Assembly (NCBI RefSeq): GCF_002210425.1
Contig: NZ_MWQK01000001.1
Location: 723,044 to 787,043, forward strand
Reading direction: 5' to 3'
DNA from: Fibrobacter sp. UWB2
Lineage (GTDB): Bacteria > Fibrobacterota > Fibrobacteria > Fibrobacterales > Fibrobacteraceae
Length of the DNA: 64,000 nucleotides
This document shows positions 23,702 through 33,300 of the stretch, in pieces. Made by a program: the position numbers and the translations under genes. The notes beneath the pieces are model-generated. The model was given only the letters and a program-made list of their open reading frames with translations. It had not been told where the DNA came from and made no database searches. Position 1 is the first letter of the stretch; each line of letters starts with the position of its first letter.

Positions 23702-25252
23702 ATGAGCGAAGATATTTTGCAAAAAATCGTGCGGATGCGCCGCAAAGACATCGATAGACTTGGACTGAATTTCAACATTGATATTCCCGAGGCGCGTCGC
23801 GTTGGTCATACTGAATTTTTGGGTAACGCAGGAGCCATCCTTGAGGTCAAGAGGGCTTCGCCATCCAAGGGAGACATCGCACCGGACTTGAATCCGGTGG
23901 AACTCGCCACGACTTACGCCGAAGCACACGCTCAAGCCGTTTCCGTGCTGACCGAAATGAACTTTTTCAAGGGCTCGCTCCGAGACCTGATTGCCGTTGC
24001 AGACTTGATGGAACGCCGCCGTCAGCAGGGCTTGCACACTTGCGCTGTCCTCCGCAAAGATTTCCTTTTATTTGAAGACGAAATTGACATCGCTTATCGC
24101 TGTGGCGCCGATGCCGTACTACTCATCGCCCGCATCCTCGACGACGAACAGCTCGTGAAAATGGCACAGCGCGCGCAGAAGTTCGGCATTCAGGCATTCG
24201 TTGAAGTCCGCGAAGCTGATGATTTCCGCAAGCTCTCCGTTGTGACAGCCGCTCTCGGTGATGCAGCCGCCAAGACGATCGTCGCAGGCGTCAATTCCCG
24301 CGACCTCGCCACATTCCACACGGACCCGCTGATTCCCGCAAGCGTTCGCAGCAAGCTCCCCGCCAAAGCCGTTTTTGAATCGGGCATTCTGAGCGCCGCC
24401 GATGCGACATACGCCCGCAATCTCGGATTCACGGGAATTCTCGTCGGTGAAGCTGTCGCCAAGAATCCGCCGCTCGCCAAAGACGTGGTCAGCGCATTCG
24501 AAAGCGGATGCGAAAACGCCCGCGGGCAGTTCTGGAAGAAATTTGCCGAACGCAAGTTTGCCAATAACGAGACTCGCGCCGCCTCATCACAAGATGCGCG
24601 CCGCCCGCTCGTGAAAATCTGCGGCATCACCCGTGAAGAAGACGGTCTCCTCGCCGCCGAACTCGGCGCCGACATGCTCGGTTTCGTGTTCAGCACCACC
24701 AAGAGGCTCACCACCGAAGAATTCGTAACGTCATTCTCGACCAAGCTCCGCGCAGCTCGCAATGACGGATCTCCGCTTCTCGTTGGCGTGATTACCGACC
24801 CGAATTCCGCCGAAGGCAAAACCGCCATCAAGCTCGCCCAAGAAGGCGTACTCGACGCGGTGCAGTTCCACGGCGTTAATCCGCACAATTCCATCGATGA
24901 CGCATCCAGTAATGCCCTCCCCTACTACTGCGCAGCACGCATAGGCGCCCCCGAAGATTTTGATTACGTCGCAAGTCTCCGCAAAAACGGCGAACCCCGC
25001 ATTTTGCTGGACGCCAAGGTCGAAGGCATCCCCGGCGGCACCGGCAAGACCATCCCCGAATCGCTCCTCCGCGAAAAAGCAAACGGAGCCCCGCTCTGGC
25101 TCGCCGGCGGCATCAATCCAGAAAACGTCGCCACCCTCTGCGAAAAGTTCCACCCCGAACTCATCGACGTATCTAGCGGCATCGAAGACGCCCCCGGCAT
25201 CAAGAATCACGACAAGATGAAAGCGCTGTTTGCGGAATTCGCTGCAAAATAG
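23702..25252 (+). CDS. trpCF: Fused indole-3-glycerol phosphate synthase / phosphoribosylanthranilate isomerase
   Basis: This 516-residue bifunctional enzyme catalyses two steps of tryptophan synthesis. Residues 1-~265 are the TrpC barrel, with ILEVKRASPSKGDI, CAVLRKDFLL and FESGIL motifs. Residues ~300-516 are the TrpF barrel, starting PLVKICGITREEDG with the catalytic Cys, then LGFVFSTTKR, AVQFHGV, LLDAKVEGIPGGTGK with the catalytic Asp, and WLAGGINPENV. The start follows AGAGGA closely. The gene ends in its own terminator (25280-25305), so it is a separate unit from trpBA downstream, which has its own regulated promoters. TrpC-TrpF fusion in this order is as in enterobacteria. Confidence 0.95.
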   Translation: MSEDILQKIVRMRRKDIDRLGLNFNIDIPEARRVGHTEFLGNAGAILEVKRASPSKGDIAPDLNPVELATTYAEAHAQAVSVLTEMNFFKGSLRDLIAVADLMERRRQQGLHTCAVLRKDFLLFEDEIDIAYRCGADAVLLIARILDDEQLVKMAQRAQKFGIQAFVEVREADDFRKLSVVTAALGDAAAKTIVAGVNSRDLATFHTDPLIPASVRSKLPAKAVFESGILSAADATYARNLGFTGILVGEAVAKNPPLAKDVVSAFESGCENARGQFWKKFAERKFANNETRAASSQDARRPLVKICGITREEDGLLAAELGADMLGFVFSTTKRLTTEEFVTSFSTKLRAARNDGSPLLVGVITDPNSAEGKTAIKLAQEGVLDAVQFHGVNPHNSIDDASSNALPYYCAARIGAPEDFDYVASLRKNGEPRILLDAKVEGIPGGTGKTIPESLLREKANGAPLWLAGGINPENVATLCEKFHPELIDVSSGIEDAPGIKNHDKMKALFAEFAAK

Positions 25253-25279
25253 CATTCAAGAAATTGCGATTACAAGTAA

Positions 25280-25305
25280 AGCCTATCCTCCGAGATAGGC
25301 TTTTT
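25280..25305 (+). terminator. Terminator after trpCF
   Basis: AGCCTATC (25280-25287) pairs with GATAGGCT (25294-25301), followed by TTTT. Confidence 0.85.
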
Positions 25306-25358
25306 CTATACCGCGCCAAAATCGTACCAAAAATTTACAAAAAAGTTATCGTAACCTA

Positions 25359-25522
25359 TTGACAATCAACGACTTACATTATATATTGATATACGTAAAG
25401 GTGAAATCGGTAATCCACTCAGACCGCTTGCGGGAGGGGTTCCCGTAAAACGGAACGGATTCACTGGTTTCATCAAGTGTTTGATTAAATGGCTTCCGGA
25501 ATGTGCCGGAAGCCTATTTTTT
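25359..25522 (+). promoter_or_regulatory. Promoter-attenuator module A upstream of trpBA (no Trp codons)
   Basis: A near-perfect promoter (TTGACA 25359-25364, 17 bases, TATATT 25382-25387) is followed by a GTG at 25401 that opens MKSVIHSDRLREGFP. This frame aligns codon for codon with the Trp leader of module B, but has TTG-CGG-GAG where B has three TGG. A hairpin CGGGA/TCCCG, the string TTTCATCAAGTGTTTG (25468-25483) and a perfect 9-bp terminator (25491-25499 with 25506-25514, then T6) follow, in the same order as in B. It is probably an older duplicate of module B. Whether its peptide is translated is open, since the GTG lies only about 7 bases after the expected transcription start. Confidence 0.7.
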
Positions 25523-25545
25523 ATGTCTATTTTTCCGCGGTTCCC

Positions 25546-25706
25546 TTGCAAAATTTATCGAGGCTTCCTAAATTTTATGGCATGAAGATGAATTCTGCAA
25601 TCCGTTTCAACCGTTGGTGGTGGGGCTCTACGAAATAGAGTCCGTTTTGCTGATTTCATCAAGTGTTTGTAAAAGGCTTTCGGACTCACCGAAGGCCTTT
25701 ATTTTT
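25546..25706 (+). promoter_or_regulatory. trp attenuator (module B) with promoter and 2:3 / 3:4 alternative structures
   Basis: A promoter (TTGCAA 25546-25551, 17 bases, TAAATT 25569-25574) leads into the Trp leader peptide. Segment 1 (GGGCTCT, 25623-25629, just after the Trp codons) pairs with segment 2 (AGAGTCC, 25637-25643). Segment 2 can instead pair with segment 3 (GAGTCCG 25638-25644 with CGGACTC 25681-25687, seven perfect pairs), and this breaks the terminator AAGGCTTTCGG/CCGAAGGCCTT (25673-25683 with 25689-25699, then a T-tract). A ribosome stalled at the Trp codons would cover segment 1 and favour antitermination, so trpBA is expressed when charged tRNA-Trp is scarce. TTTCATCAAGTGTTTG (25653-25668) is shared with module A. 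Confidence 0.88.
25582..25638 (+). CDS. trpL: trp leader peptide (Trp-Trp-Trp)
   Basis: The 18-codon frame reads MKMNSAIRFNRWWWGSTK with three consecutive TGG codons at 25615-25623 and a TAG at 25636. A second in-frame ATG at 25588 is equally possible and sits at the same distance from the -10 box as the GTG of module A. Both starts lie so close to the expected transcription start that the peptide may be made from a nearly leaderless RNA. Its role is to sense tryptophanyl-tRNA for the attenuator ahead of trpB. Confidence 0.88.
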   Translation: MKMNSAIRFNRWWWGSTK

Positions 25707-25741
25707 TGCCTTGAATTTTAAACCTAAACCCAGAACCTACT

Positions 25742-27013
25742 ATGATTACTTCTAATAACGGTTTCTTTGACAAGTTCGGCGGCAAGTACGTTGCCGAAAT
25801 CATCCGCCGCCCGCTCGACGACCTCGAAGCGGCATTCAACAAGTACATCCACGATCCGGAATTTCTCGAAGAGCTCCGCATCATCCAGCGCGACTATATT
25901 GGCCGCGAAACTCCGCTGTACTTTGCCCCGACGGCAACCAAGCTCTTGGGCGGTGCGCAGATTTACATCAAGCTCGAAGGTCTCGCCAACACAGGCGCCC
26001 ACAAGATCAACAACGCTATCGGTCAGTGCCTTTTGGCCAAGAAGATGGGCAAGACCCGCATCATCGCCGAAACGGGTGCCGGTCAGCACGGCCTCGCCAC
26101 TGCAGCCGCTTGCGCAAAGCTCGGCCTCGAATGCGTCGTGTACATGGGTGAAGTCGACGTCCGTCGTCAGCAGCCGAACGTAGCAACGATGGAAATGTAC
26201 GGCGCAAAGGTTGTGCCGGTCACGAGCGGTAGCCGCACGCTCAAGGATGCCGTAAACGAAGCCATGCGCGACTGGGCAACAAACTTCCAGAACACGCACT
26301 ATGTGCTCGGATCCGCACTCGGCCCAGCCCCGTTCCCGGATATCGTTCGCACGTTCCAGTCCATCATCGGTGAAGAAGTCAAGCGCCAAGCCGCCGAACG
26401 CAACATCGACATCGCAGCCGTTGTCGCTTGCGTGGGTGGCGGTAGCAACTCCATCGGCGTGTTCACGCCGTTTATCGAAGACAAGAATGTACGATTGATC
26501 GGTGCAGAAGCTGGTGGCGTTGGCCCGAACGTCGGCGAAAACGCAGCCCGCATGACGGGTAACGCCAGCCGCGAAGGCATTGTGCAGGGTTACAAGAGCC
26601 GCTTCCTCATTGACGAAGACGGTCAATCCATGCCAACGCGCTCCATTTCGGCAGGTCTCGACTACATGGGCATTGGCCCGCAGCTCGCTGCCCTAGGTGA
26701 ATCTGGCCGCGTGGAATTCACGGCTATTCTCGACAAGGAAGCTCTTGAAGCCGTCAAGTTCTTTGCCCGTAACGAAGGCATTTTGTTCGCACTCGAAAGC
26801 GCACACGCCGGTGCAGCAGCCATGAAGATTGCGAAGGAACTCCCGAAAGACAAGGCGCTCGTCATCAACATGAGTGGCCGCGGTGACAAGGACATCTTCA
26901 TCACAAGCCCGGTGTTCCGCCCCGAAAAGTGGAAGGAATTCCTCAAGGCCGAACTTGTTCGCCTCGAAAACAACGAAGACATCCACGACGCCGAAATTAT
27001 GACAAGGAAGTAA
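25742..27013 (+). CDS. trpB: Tryptophan synthase beta chain
   Basis: This 423-residue PLP enzyme joins indole and serine. Lys88 in NTGAHKINNAIGQ binds PLP, GAGQHGLATA and VVACVGGGSNSIG hold the substrate and phosphate, and the ESAHAGAAA and MSGRGDKD segments complete the family pattern of the common TrpB1 type. It lies 36 bases after the T-tract of the trp attenuator, so its expression should follow tryptophan supply. trpA follows after 5 bases and the subunits form the alpha2-beta2 complex. There is no strong Shine-Dalgarno site ahead of the ATG. Confidence 0.96.
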   Translation: MITSNNGFFDKFGGKYVAEIIRRPLDDLEAAFNKYIHDPEFLEELRIIQRDYIGRETPLYFAPTATKLLGGAQIYIKLEGLANTGAHKINNAIGQCLLAKKMGKTRIIAETGAGQHGLATAAACAKLGLECVVYMGEVDVRRQQPNVATMEMYGAKVVPVTSGSRTLKDAVNEAMRDWATNFQNTHYVLGSALGPAPFPDIVRTFQSIIGEEVKRQAAERNIDIAAVVACVGGGSNSIGVFTPFIEDKNVRLIGAEAGGVGPNVGENAARMTGNASREGIVQGYKSRFLIDEDGQSMPTRSISAGLDYMGIGPQLAALGESGRVEFTAILDKEALEAVKFFARNEGILFALESAHAGAAAMKIAKELPKDKALVINMSGRGDKDIFITSPVFRPEKWKEFLKAELVRLENNEDIHDAEIMTRK

Positions 27014-27018
27014 TCACC

Positions 27019-27771
27019 ATGAATTTAATGTCTCATCTTATTGCGGGTTTTCCTGACGCTGAAACTTCTATCGCCATCGCCGACGCACTTGTGAAGGGTG
27101 GCGCCAACATTCTTGAAATCCAGCTTGCCTTCAGCGACCCGAGCGCAGACGGTCCCGCCATCCAGACGGCATCCACCATCGCTCTTGAAAAAGGCTATTC
27201 CACTAAGCAGGGTCTCGCCATCGTGAAGCAGATTCACGAACGCCACCCCGAAACGCCGATCTACATCATGACTTACGGCTCCCTCGCCTTTACTCCGGGC
27301 GTCGAAAACTTCGTCAAGATGTGCAAGGACGCAGGTGTTTCTGCTTGCATCATTCCGGACCTTCCGTTCGACCACGACGAAGGCCTCACCGAAGCTTGCA
27401 AGAAGCACGGTCTCGAAAACATCCCAGTGGCGGCTCCCTCCATGACTAAGGAACGCCTTGAAACAATGGCTTCAGCCAGTTTCAAGTACATCTACGCCGC
27501 ACTCCGCGCAGGTACCACCGGAAGCGAAACAACGATTGACCAGGCAACGCTTGACTTTATCGACACAGTCGGTAAGCATGGCGCCAAGGTTCTCGGCGGT
27601 TTCGGTATCCGCAACGGAGAACAGTCCAAGGTGCTTTCGAAGCATGTGTACGCTGTGGTCGCAGGTTCCGTGTTCGTGAACATCGTGCTCGCCAACGCAG
27701 ACACCACCGAAGGCCGCGCAAAGGCCATCGCCGCCATCGAAGCCAAAGCGAAGGAAATCGCCGGGAAGTAA
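27019..27771 (+). CDS. trpA: Tryptophan synthase alpha chain
   Basis: This 250-residue TIM barrel cleaves indole-3-glycerol phosphate. I chose ATG 27019 (MNLMSHLIAGFPDAETS), which lies 5 bases after the trpB stop; the open frame extends into trpB at 26929 but those residues are out of family. Catalytic Glu and Asp are in ILEIQLAFSDPSADGP, with IPDLPFDHDE in the loop-2 region and LGGFGIRNGEQ at the phosphate site. The protein is somewhat shorter than the common ~265 residues at the N-terminus. Two terminators follow. Confidence 0.93.
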   Translation: MNLMSHLIAGFPDAETSIAIADALVKGGANILEIQLAFSDPSADGPAIQTASTIALEKGYSTKQGLAIVKQIHERHPETPIYIMTYGSLAFTPGVENFVKMCKDAGVSACIIPDLPFDHDEGLTEACKKHGLENIPVAAPSMTKERLETMASASFKYIYAALRAGTTGSETTIDQATLDFIDTVGKHGAKVLGGFGIRNGEQSKVLSKHVYAVVAGSVFVNIVLANADTTEGRAKAIAAIEAKAKEIAGK

Positions 27772-27775
27772 CCTG

Positions 27776-27862
27776 CGCGCATTTTCGTGTACATTCCGCG
27801 AGCATCCTGGAATGCGCTTTTTTAGCATTTCACAAAAGAGGTCTTTACGGCCTCTTTTTTCG
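27776..27862 (+). terminator. Two terminators after trpBA
   Basis: The first hairpin pairs GCGCATT/AATGCGC with an inner CATTCC/GGAATG and ends in TTTTTT near 27821. The second is AAGAGG/CCTCTT with T6 near 27838-27862. Confidence 0.75.
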
Positions 27863-27906
27863 TACAAACTTTTTTCACAATTCGCAACTTATTTCACTAT
27901 TTGTAA

Positions 27907-27986
27907 GGGGGCGTTGCGGGGGTGTCCCCCGCAGTGGGGGTAGTGTAAGCCAAGGCTGAAACGAAGGGGATCCCTCCCCCCTTTTT
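27907..27986. repeat. GC-rich dispersed element (GGGGCGTT ... GGGGATCCCTCCCCC)
   Basis: The gap between trpA and aconitase holds GGGGGCGTTGCGGGGGTG with inner palindromes (GCGGGGG/CCCCCGC) and ends GGGGATCCCTCCCCCC. A diverged copy with the same beginning and end is at 48739-48822. It is not coding. Confidence 0.65.
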
Positions 27987-28032
27987 ATCCTAAAATTTCT
28001 ATCTTTTCGCTCGAAAAATTCATGAGGTAACT

Positions 28033-30306
28033 ATGCTTTTTAATTTCGACATGATCCAGGCCACATACGCCCGCATTCCTGCACGCGTCGCTGTTGCCCG
28101 CAAGCAGCTTGGCCGCCCGCTCACTCTCGCCGAGAAGATTCTCTACAGCCACCTGATCGATGGCGCAGAAAACAGAACCTACAAGCGCGGCGCTGATTTT
28201 GCCGAATTCCACCCGGACCGCGTTGCCATGCAAGACGCAACCGCCCAGATGGCCCTCCTCCAGTTCACGACTGCTGGCAAGTCCCGCGTGGCTGTGCCGA
28301 GCTCTGTGCACTGCGACCACTTGATTATCGCTCGTGAAGGTGTCGAAAAGGACCTTCCGCGCGCCAAGGAAGAAAGCAAGGAAGTGTACGATTTCTTGCA
28401 GTCCGTCTCTGCCAAGTACGGCATTGACTGCTGGCTCCCGGGTGCAGGCATCATCCACCAGGTGGTGCTCGAAAACTACGCCTTCCCAGGCGGAATGATG
28501 ATCGGTACCGACTCCCACACCGTGAACGCAGGCGGTCTCGGCATGCTCGCGATTGGTGTGGGCGGTGCAGACGCTGTGGACGCCATGGTCGGCCTCCCCT
28601 GGGAACTCAAGTACCCGAAGATGATCGGTGTGAAGCTCACCGGCAAACTCCAGGGCTTTGCAACCGCAAAGGACATCATCCTCAAGCTCGCAGGCATCCT
28701 CACTGTTAAGGGTGGCACGAACGCTATTATCGAATACTTTGGCGAAGGCGCACGCAGCCTCTCCGCAACAGGCAAGGCAACCATTGCCAACATGGGTGCC
28801 GAAGTGGGCGCTACCTGCTCCACCTTCAGCTACGACGATTCCATGAGCCGCTACCTCCGCGCTACTGGCCGTGCCGACGTCGCTGACGCCGCCGACAAGA
28901 TTGCCGCCGACCTCAAGGCCGACCCGGAAGTTGAAGCCGAACCGGAAAAGTACTTCGACCGCGTTGTGGAAATCGACCTCAACACGCTCATCCCGCATTA
29001 CAACGGCCCGTTCAGCCCGGACCGTGCTTTCGCAGTGACCGACATGGCAGAATCCCTCAAGGCTACCGAAACGAAGCCGGAATCTACGCCGGTCGTGAGT
29101 GCCGCCCTCATCGGTTCTTGCACGAACTCCAGCTACGAAGACCTTTACATGGCCGCCAACATGATCAAGCAGGCTCTCGCCAAGGGTCTCACCCCGAAGT
29201 GCCCGCTCCTCATCAACCCGGGTTCCGAACAAGTTCGCTACACTGCTGAACGCGACGGCCTCATCGATTTGTTCAAGCAGTTCGGTGCAACGATTATGAC
29301 AAACGCCTGCGGTCCTTGCATTGGCCGCTGGGACCGCGCCGGTGCCGACAAGAAGGAACTCAACACCATCGTCCACAGCTTTAACCGCAACTTCGCAAAG
29401 CGCGCTGACGGCAACCCGAATACGCACGCCTTCGTTGCCTCCCCGCTCATGGCTGTAATCGCCGCCCTCTCTGGCGACATCCGCTTCAACCCGATGACCG
29501 ACACCCTCGTCAATAACGAAGGCAAGGCCGTGAAGCTCGATCCGCCGGAACAGTGCGAACTCCCGCCGAAGGGCTTCGACGTGAAGGACGCGGGCTACCA
29601 GGCTCCGGCTGCCGATGGTTCCAACATCACCGTTTCCATCAACCCGACCAGCAAGCGCCTCCAGGCTCTCGCCCCGTTCGCCGCCTGGGACGGCAAGGAC
29701 ATCGTGGGCGCCCCGCTCCTCATCAAGGCCAAGGGCAAGTGCACCACCGACCACATTTCTATGGCAGGTCCGTGGCTCAACTACCGCGGTCACCTCGAAA
29801 ACATTTCGAACAACATGCTCATTGGCGCCGTGAACGCCTTCAACGGCGAAACGAACAAGGTTCTCTGCCAGTGCGGTGAATACAAGGAAGTCCCCGAACT
29901 TGCCAAGATTTACAAGGCCAAGGGCACGGGCTCCATCGTGATTGGTGACGAAAACTATGGTGAAGGAAGTAGCCGCGAACACGCCGCCATGGAACCGCGT
30001 TTCCTCGGCGTGAAGGCCGTGATTGTGAAGAGCTTCGCCCGCATCCACGAAACGAACCTCAAGAAGCAGGGCATGCTCGCCCTCACCTTCAAGAATGCCG
30101 CCGACTACGACAAGATCCAGGAACAGGACGTGTTCGACATCGTCGGCCTCACCAAGTTCGCTCCAGGTTCCGAGTTCACGCTCGTCGCCCATCACAAGGA
30201 TGGCTCGGTCGATAACATCGCCTTAAGCCACACCTACAACGAACAGCAGTGGGCATGGTTCAAGGCCGGCTCCGCCCTCAACTTGATCCGCGCGAACAAC
30301 AAGTAA
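28033..30306 (+). CDS. acn: Aconitate hydratase (mitochondrial-type)
   Basis: This 757-residue TCA cycle enzyme interconverts citrate and isocitrate using a 4Fe-4S cluster. The cluster Cys are in [12 protein letters not shown] and [12 protein letters not shown]; substrate residues are visible in [25 protein letters not shown] and [14 protein letters not shown] near the C-terminus. The length and the order of blocks fit the shorter mitochondrial-type family rather than AcnA (~890) or AcnB. Upstream, TAAAATTTCTATCTTTT (27991-28007) is a promoter-like string seen ahead of other genes here, and ATGAGGTAACT gives a ribosome binding site. It is monocistronic and ends at the terminator 30358-30388. 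Confidence 0.95.
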   Translation: MLFNFDMIQATYARIPARVAVARKQLGRPLTLAEKILYSHLIDGAENRTYKRGADFAEFHPDRVAMQDATAQMALLQFTTAGKSRVAVPSSVHCDHLIIAREGVEKDLPRAKEESKEVYDFLQSVSAKYGIDCWLPGAGIIHQVVLENYAFPGGMMIGTDSHTVNAGGLGMLAIGVGGADAVDAMVGLPWELKYPKMIGVKLTGKLQGFATAKDIILKLAGILTVKGGTNAIIEYFGEGARSLSATGKATIANMGAEVGATCSTFSYDDSMSRYLRATGRADVADAADKIAADLKADPEVEAEPEKYFDRVVEIDLNTLIPHYNGPFSPDRAFAVTDMAESLKATETKPESTPVVSAALIGSCTNSSYEDLYMAANMIKQALAKGLTPKCPLLINPGSEQVRYTAERDGLIDLFKQFGATIMTNACGPCIGRWDRAGADKKELNTIVHSFNRNFAKRADGNPNTHAFVASPLMAVIAALSGDIRFNPMTDTLVNNEGKAVKLDPPEQCELPPKGFDVKDAGYQAPAADGSNITVSINPTSKRLQALAPFAAWDGKDIVGAPLLIKAKGKCTTDHISMAGPWLNYRGHLENISNNMLIGAVNAFNGETNKVLCQCGEYKEVPELAKIYKAKGTGSIVIGDENYGEGSSREHAAMEPRFLGVKAVIVKSFARIHETNLKKQGMLALTFKNAADYDKIQEQDVFDIVGLTKFAPGSEFTLVAHHKDGSVDNIALSHTYNEQQWAWFKAGSALNLIRANNK

Positions 30307-30317
30307 CCGCACGACAT

Positions 30318-30344
30318 TGTCATTCCGGCCTCAGTGCCGGAATC
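30318..30344. repeat. Palindromic intergenic repeat copy (GTCATTCCGG type)
   Basis: TGTCATTCCGGCC ... GTGCCGGAATC lies just after the aconitase stop. It is a member of the GTCAT-ended palindrome family seen at 11831, 12991, 37659 and 44574. Confidence 0.65.
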
Positions 30345-30357
30345 GCCTTTAACGCAA

Positions 30358-30388
30358 AACGCAGACTCCTCAGAGCCTGCGTTTTTTC
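30358..30388 (+). terminator. Terminator after aconitase
   Basis: AACGCAG (30358-30364) pairs with CTGCGTT (30377-30383), followed by T4. It lies between two convergent genes. Confidence 0.8.
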
Positions 30389-30393
30389 ATTTT

Positions 30394-33300
30394 CTATTCT
30401 GCGTTAGTCACGTCTGAAACAGTGATAATGTACTTATTCGAACCGACGTACATTGCCCTCGCTCGAACAAACTTAATCTGTCCATTCTCAAGCTTAAGCC
30501 GTTTTCCATACGTCTCGCCAAAGGCACTCTGACGATTTGCCATATCCAAGAATTCCTCAGGTGAACAAAGCGGAATCTGGAACAGCCTGCAAAGCACATC
30601 CATAGAATCCGAAATCAACCGTTGGACATACATGGGCTTGCCATCTACGCTTGAAAGCGTGAGCATTTTATCTGTATTTCCATCAATGTAGATAATCTGA
30701 TCATACAGGTTCAAGACAACGGCGTCCGTCAATTCCTTGTAGGCTTCAACATCCGTATCATTTTCGTTCTGTAATTTTAGAATGATATCACCAGAATCAG
30801 GATCGGCCATCATATCAAATGTTGACTTGATAGAGAACCAGCCGTTCTTGAAGTTGTAATTTAAGTTCAGCGGAGGAACCGGACGCTTATTTACATAAGC
30901 CAGAATCAGCTTTTCACGAGTGTAATTAGCCGTTTTCTGGACATTCACGCTATCTTTCGACATCAGACTCGACAGGTAGTTGTAATGAGCATCGTAAGTG
31001 TACTTGCCATTCATTTCTTCTGGAATATAGCTAATGCCTTCCATTCTGATAACCGGAGAATTTTTCGTAAGGTTCCAGAACAAGAACGCCTTGTATCCCG
31101 GCTCATACGACTTGGTATGGGTCGCCTCACCAGACGCCATGAACAACTTGAAAGCGTTCTTTCGGCCAAAGTAATTCTTTAATGCCATATCGTCTTCAGA
31201 GACGAATACAGACAAAATTCGTCCATACGGCGTATCCCTAAAGAAACGTCCTACGTGGTAAATTCGCTTGACTGTACCTTTCTTAGTCTTGATGCGATAG
31301 GTCGTCTGCGTCGGCAAAGCGCTACCACTGCGGAACAACGTTTCAAGTTTTTCGTCTACCGTAGCATAATCTTCAGGAAGCACGGCACCTTCAAGCTTAT
31401 TACCCGCCAGACAGCGGAAATCATCAACACTGTCGCAGTCAAAAATTTCAAGCGCACGGCCATTCACGTAAAGAATGTCACCGGTCATAGCCTCCAGAAG
31501 AATCACGCCACCAGGAACGTATTCCATATAGTTTAGAGCAAGCTGGTGGAGCAACTCCGTATTCTTGATGGCTCCGTCAATTTTGGACTTGACTTGTTCC
31601 TCGTTGCTGATAGGCGTCAAGATAAACTGATAAGCCCCTAAACGGACGCCTTCCTTCGCAAGTTCCATGTTATCCGACATCACGACAAAAGGAATCTGGA
31701 ATTCACGCTTTTCCCCTCTGAACTTCTGGATGATCTTAAAGCCATCAATTTTAGGGAGGGCCGCATCGATTAACGCTATCGAAATCTTACTACCATATTC
31801 CAGCAAAATATTCAAGACCTGTTCACCATCTTCGGCAAACAACAGATTGTAATCAGACCTTAAAATACCTTCAAGAATGGACCTGTTCGGCAAATTGACC
31901 GTCGCAAGCAAAATAGTCTTTGCTTCTACTGGGAACTTTACGACATTTTGAGAACCAGACGAACTGTCTTCAGCGCTCACATGAGTATTGCGTAACGACA
32001 TGTCGTAAATACGGACGCCATTGATATCGGCAATCAACCGACCCGTCAAAAAAACGTAGGTTCCGTGAGTGGCGTAAGTCACCTGCTGAGGCGCCCTGTA
32101 TGCCGCCTGCTGTATTTCACGGAGTTTGTTGTAAACCGGGTTTTTCGGGTCGTTGCAAGCATCCTCGGCGTCCTTGAAACCGCTAAAGCCAAGGCTTTGG
32201 AGCTGTTCTTCGTACTGCTTATTTACAAACAGGAACTTGAACATACCATTTTCAAACGACATGACCGCTTTAGGCGTATCCACCAAATAATCTAGGCTAC
32301 CGAGCCTAGAATAGACGAGACGCGATTTCGGGTCTTCAATATGCATCCCCATAGTCGCCATGTGTCTAAGCGTCTCTTTTAAAGGCATGGGTTTTCCGTA
32401 ATAATAGCCCTGGACCTTTTCGCAACCAATGCCCTTCAAGAACTCCATTTGCTCCTTGGTCTCGACACCTTCGGCAAGAGTCTTAAGCCCAAGGTTTTTC
32501 GCCATACGGACCGTCGAACGGATAATGGTGCGCGAGGCCTCGTTGAAATTCGAGAGGAACACCATATCAATCTTGAGTTCATCGAACTTATAGTCCTTAA
32601 GCGTATTGAGCGAAGAATAGCCGCTACCAAAATCGTCCATCCAGACTTCGTAACCGGCCAAACGGAATCTTTGAATTTCGTTTCGGACATACGAATCCGA
32701 AGCCATAATGCTTTCCGTAATTTCAACGCGAATGTAATCGCGATCAATCTTGTACTTGTCTAGCGCCCGTTCGACAACTTCAAAAATATCACAGCCGATA
32801 AAGTCCAGACGCGACAAGTTGAAAGAGACCGGGACCACGGGGTTTCCGTCATCCATCTCCTCACGCATTTCTTTACAGACTATGTTGATGACATGGCTAT
32901 CGAGCTTGTGGATTTGGCGGGACTCTTCAAGCGCACCAATAAAAACGGCCGGATTTAAAAATCCGTATTGCGGATCCACCCAGCGGGCAAGCGCTTCCAT
33001 ACCGCAGAACGTTTCCGTAATCGTGCGGACAACAGGCTGGTAGTAAACCTTGATGTAGCCATTTTTAATGGCCTCGTCAATGTGGTTTACAACGTAGTTC
33101 TGCAAGACAAGCGCCTTACGCAAATCTTCATCGTAATAGCGGACAAAATTATCGCCAGAAAGTTTTTGGACCTTGCATGCAATCTTTGCCTTTTCGCAGG
33201 CATCGAGCATCGTTTCAAATTCTTCAATCTTGCAAATGCCAACATTGACGTCCATCGAGATTTTCGAAACCACGCCCTTGACATACTTACGGACTTCGTT

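Noticed and set aside
25359..25522. Module A as a T-box or known riboswitch
   Set aside because: No T-box sequence (AGGGTGGNACCGCG) or known riboswitch core is present. The codon-register match with the Trp leader of module B explains it better as a duplicated attenuator.
26929..27018. Longer start for trpA
   Set aside because: The added residues (Arg-rich, out of family) lie within trpB in another frame; ATG 27019 matches the family start.
27985..30195. Long open frame (736 codons) on the minus strand opposite aconitase
   Set aside because: It mirrors the aconitase gene and has no domain content. Strong codon bias in these genes (few codons that give stops on the other strand) leaves the antisense open. 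The same applies to the 864-codon frame opposite gyrA (53116-55710) and the 635-codon frame opposite xynC (50798-52705).
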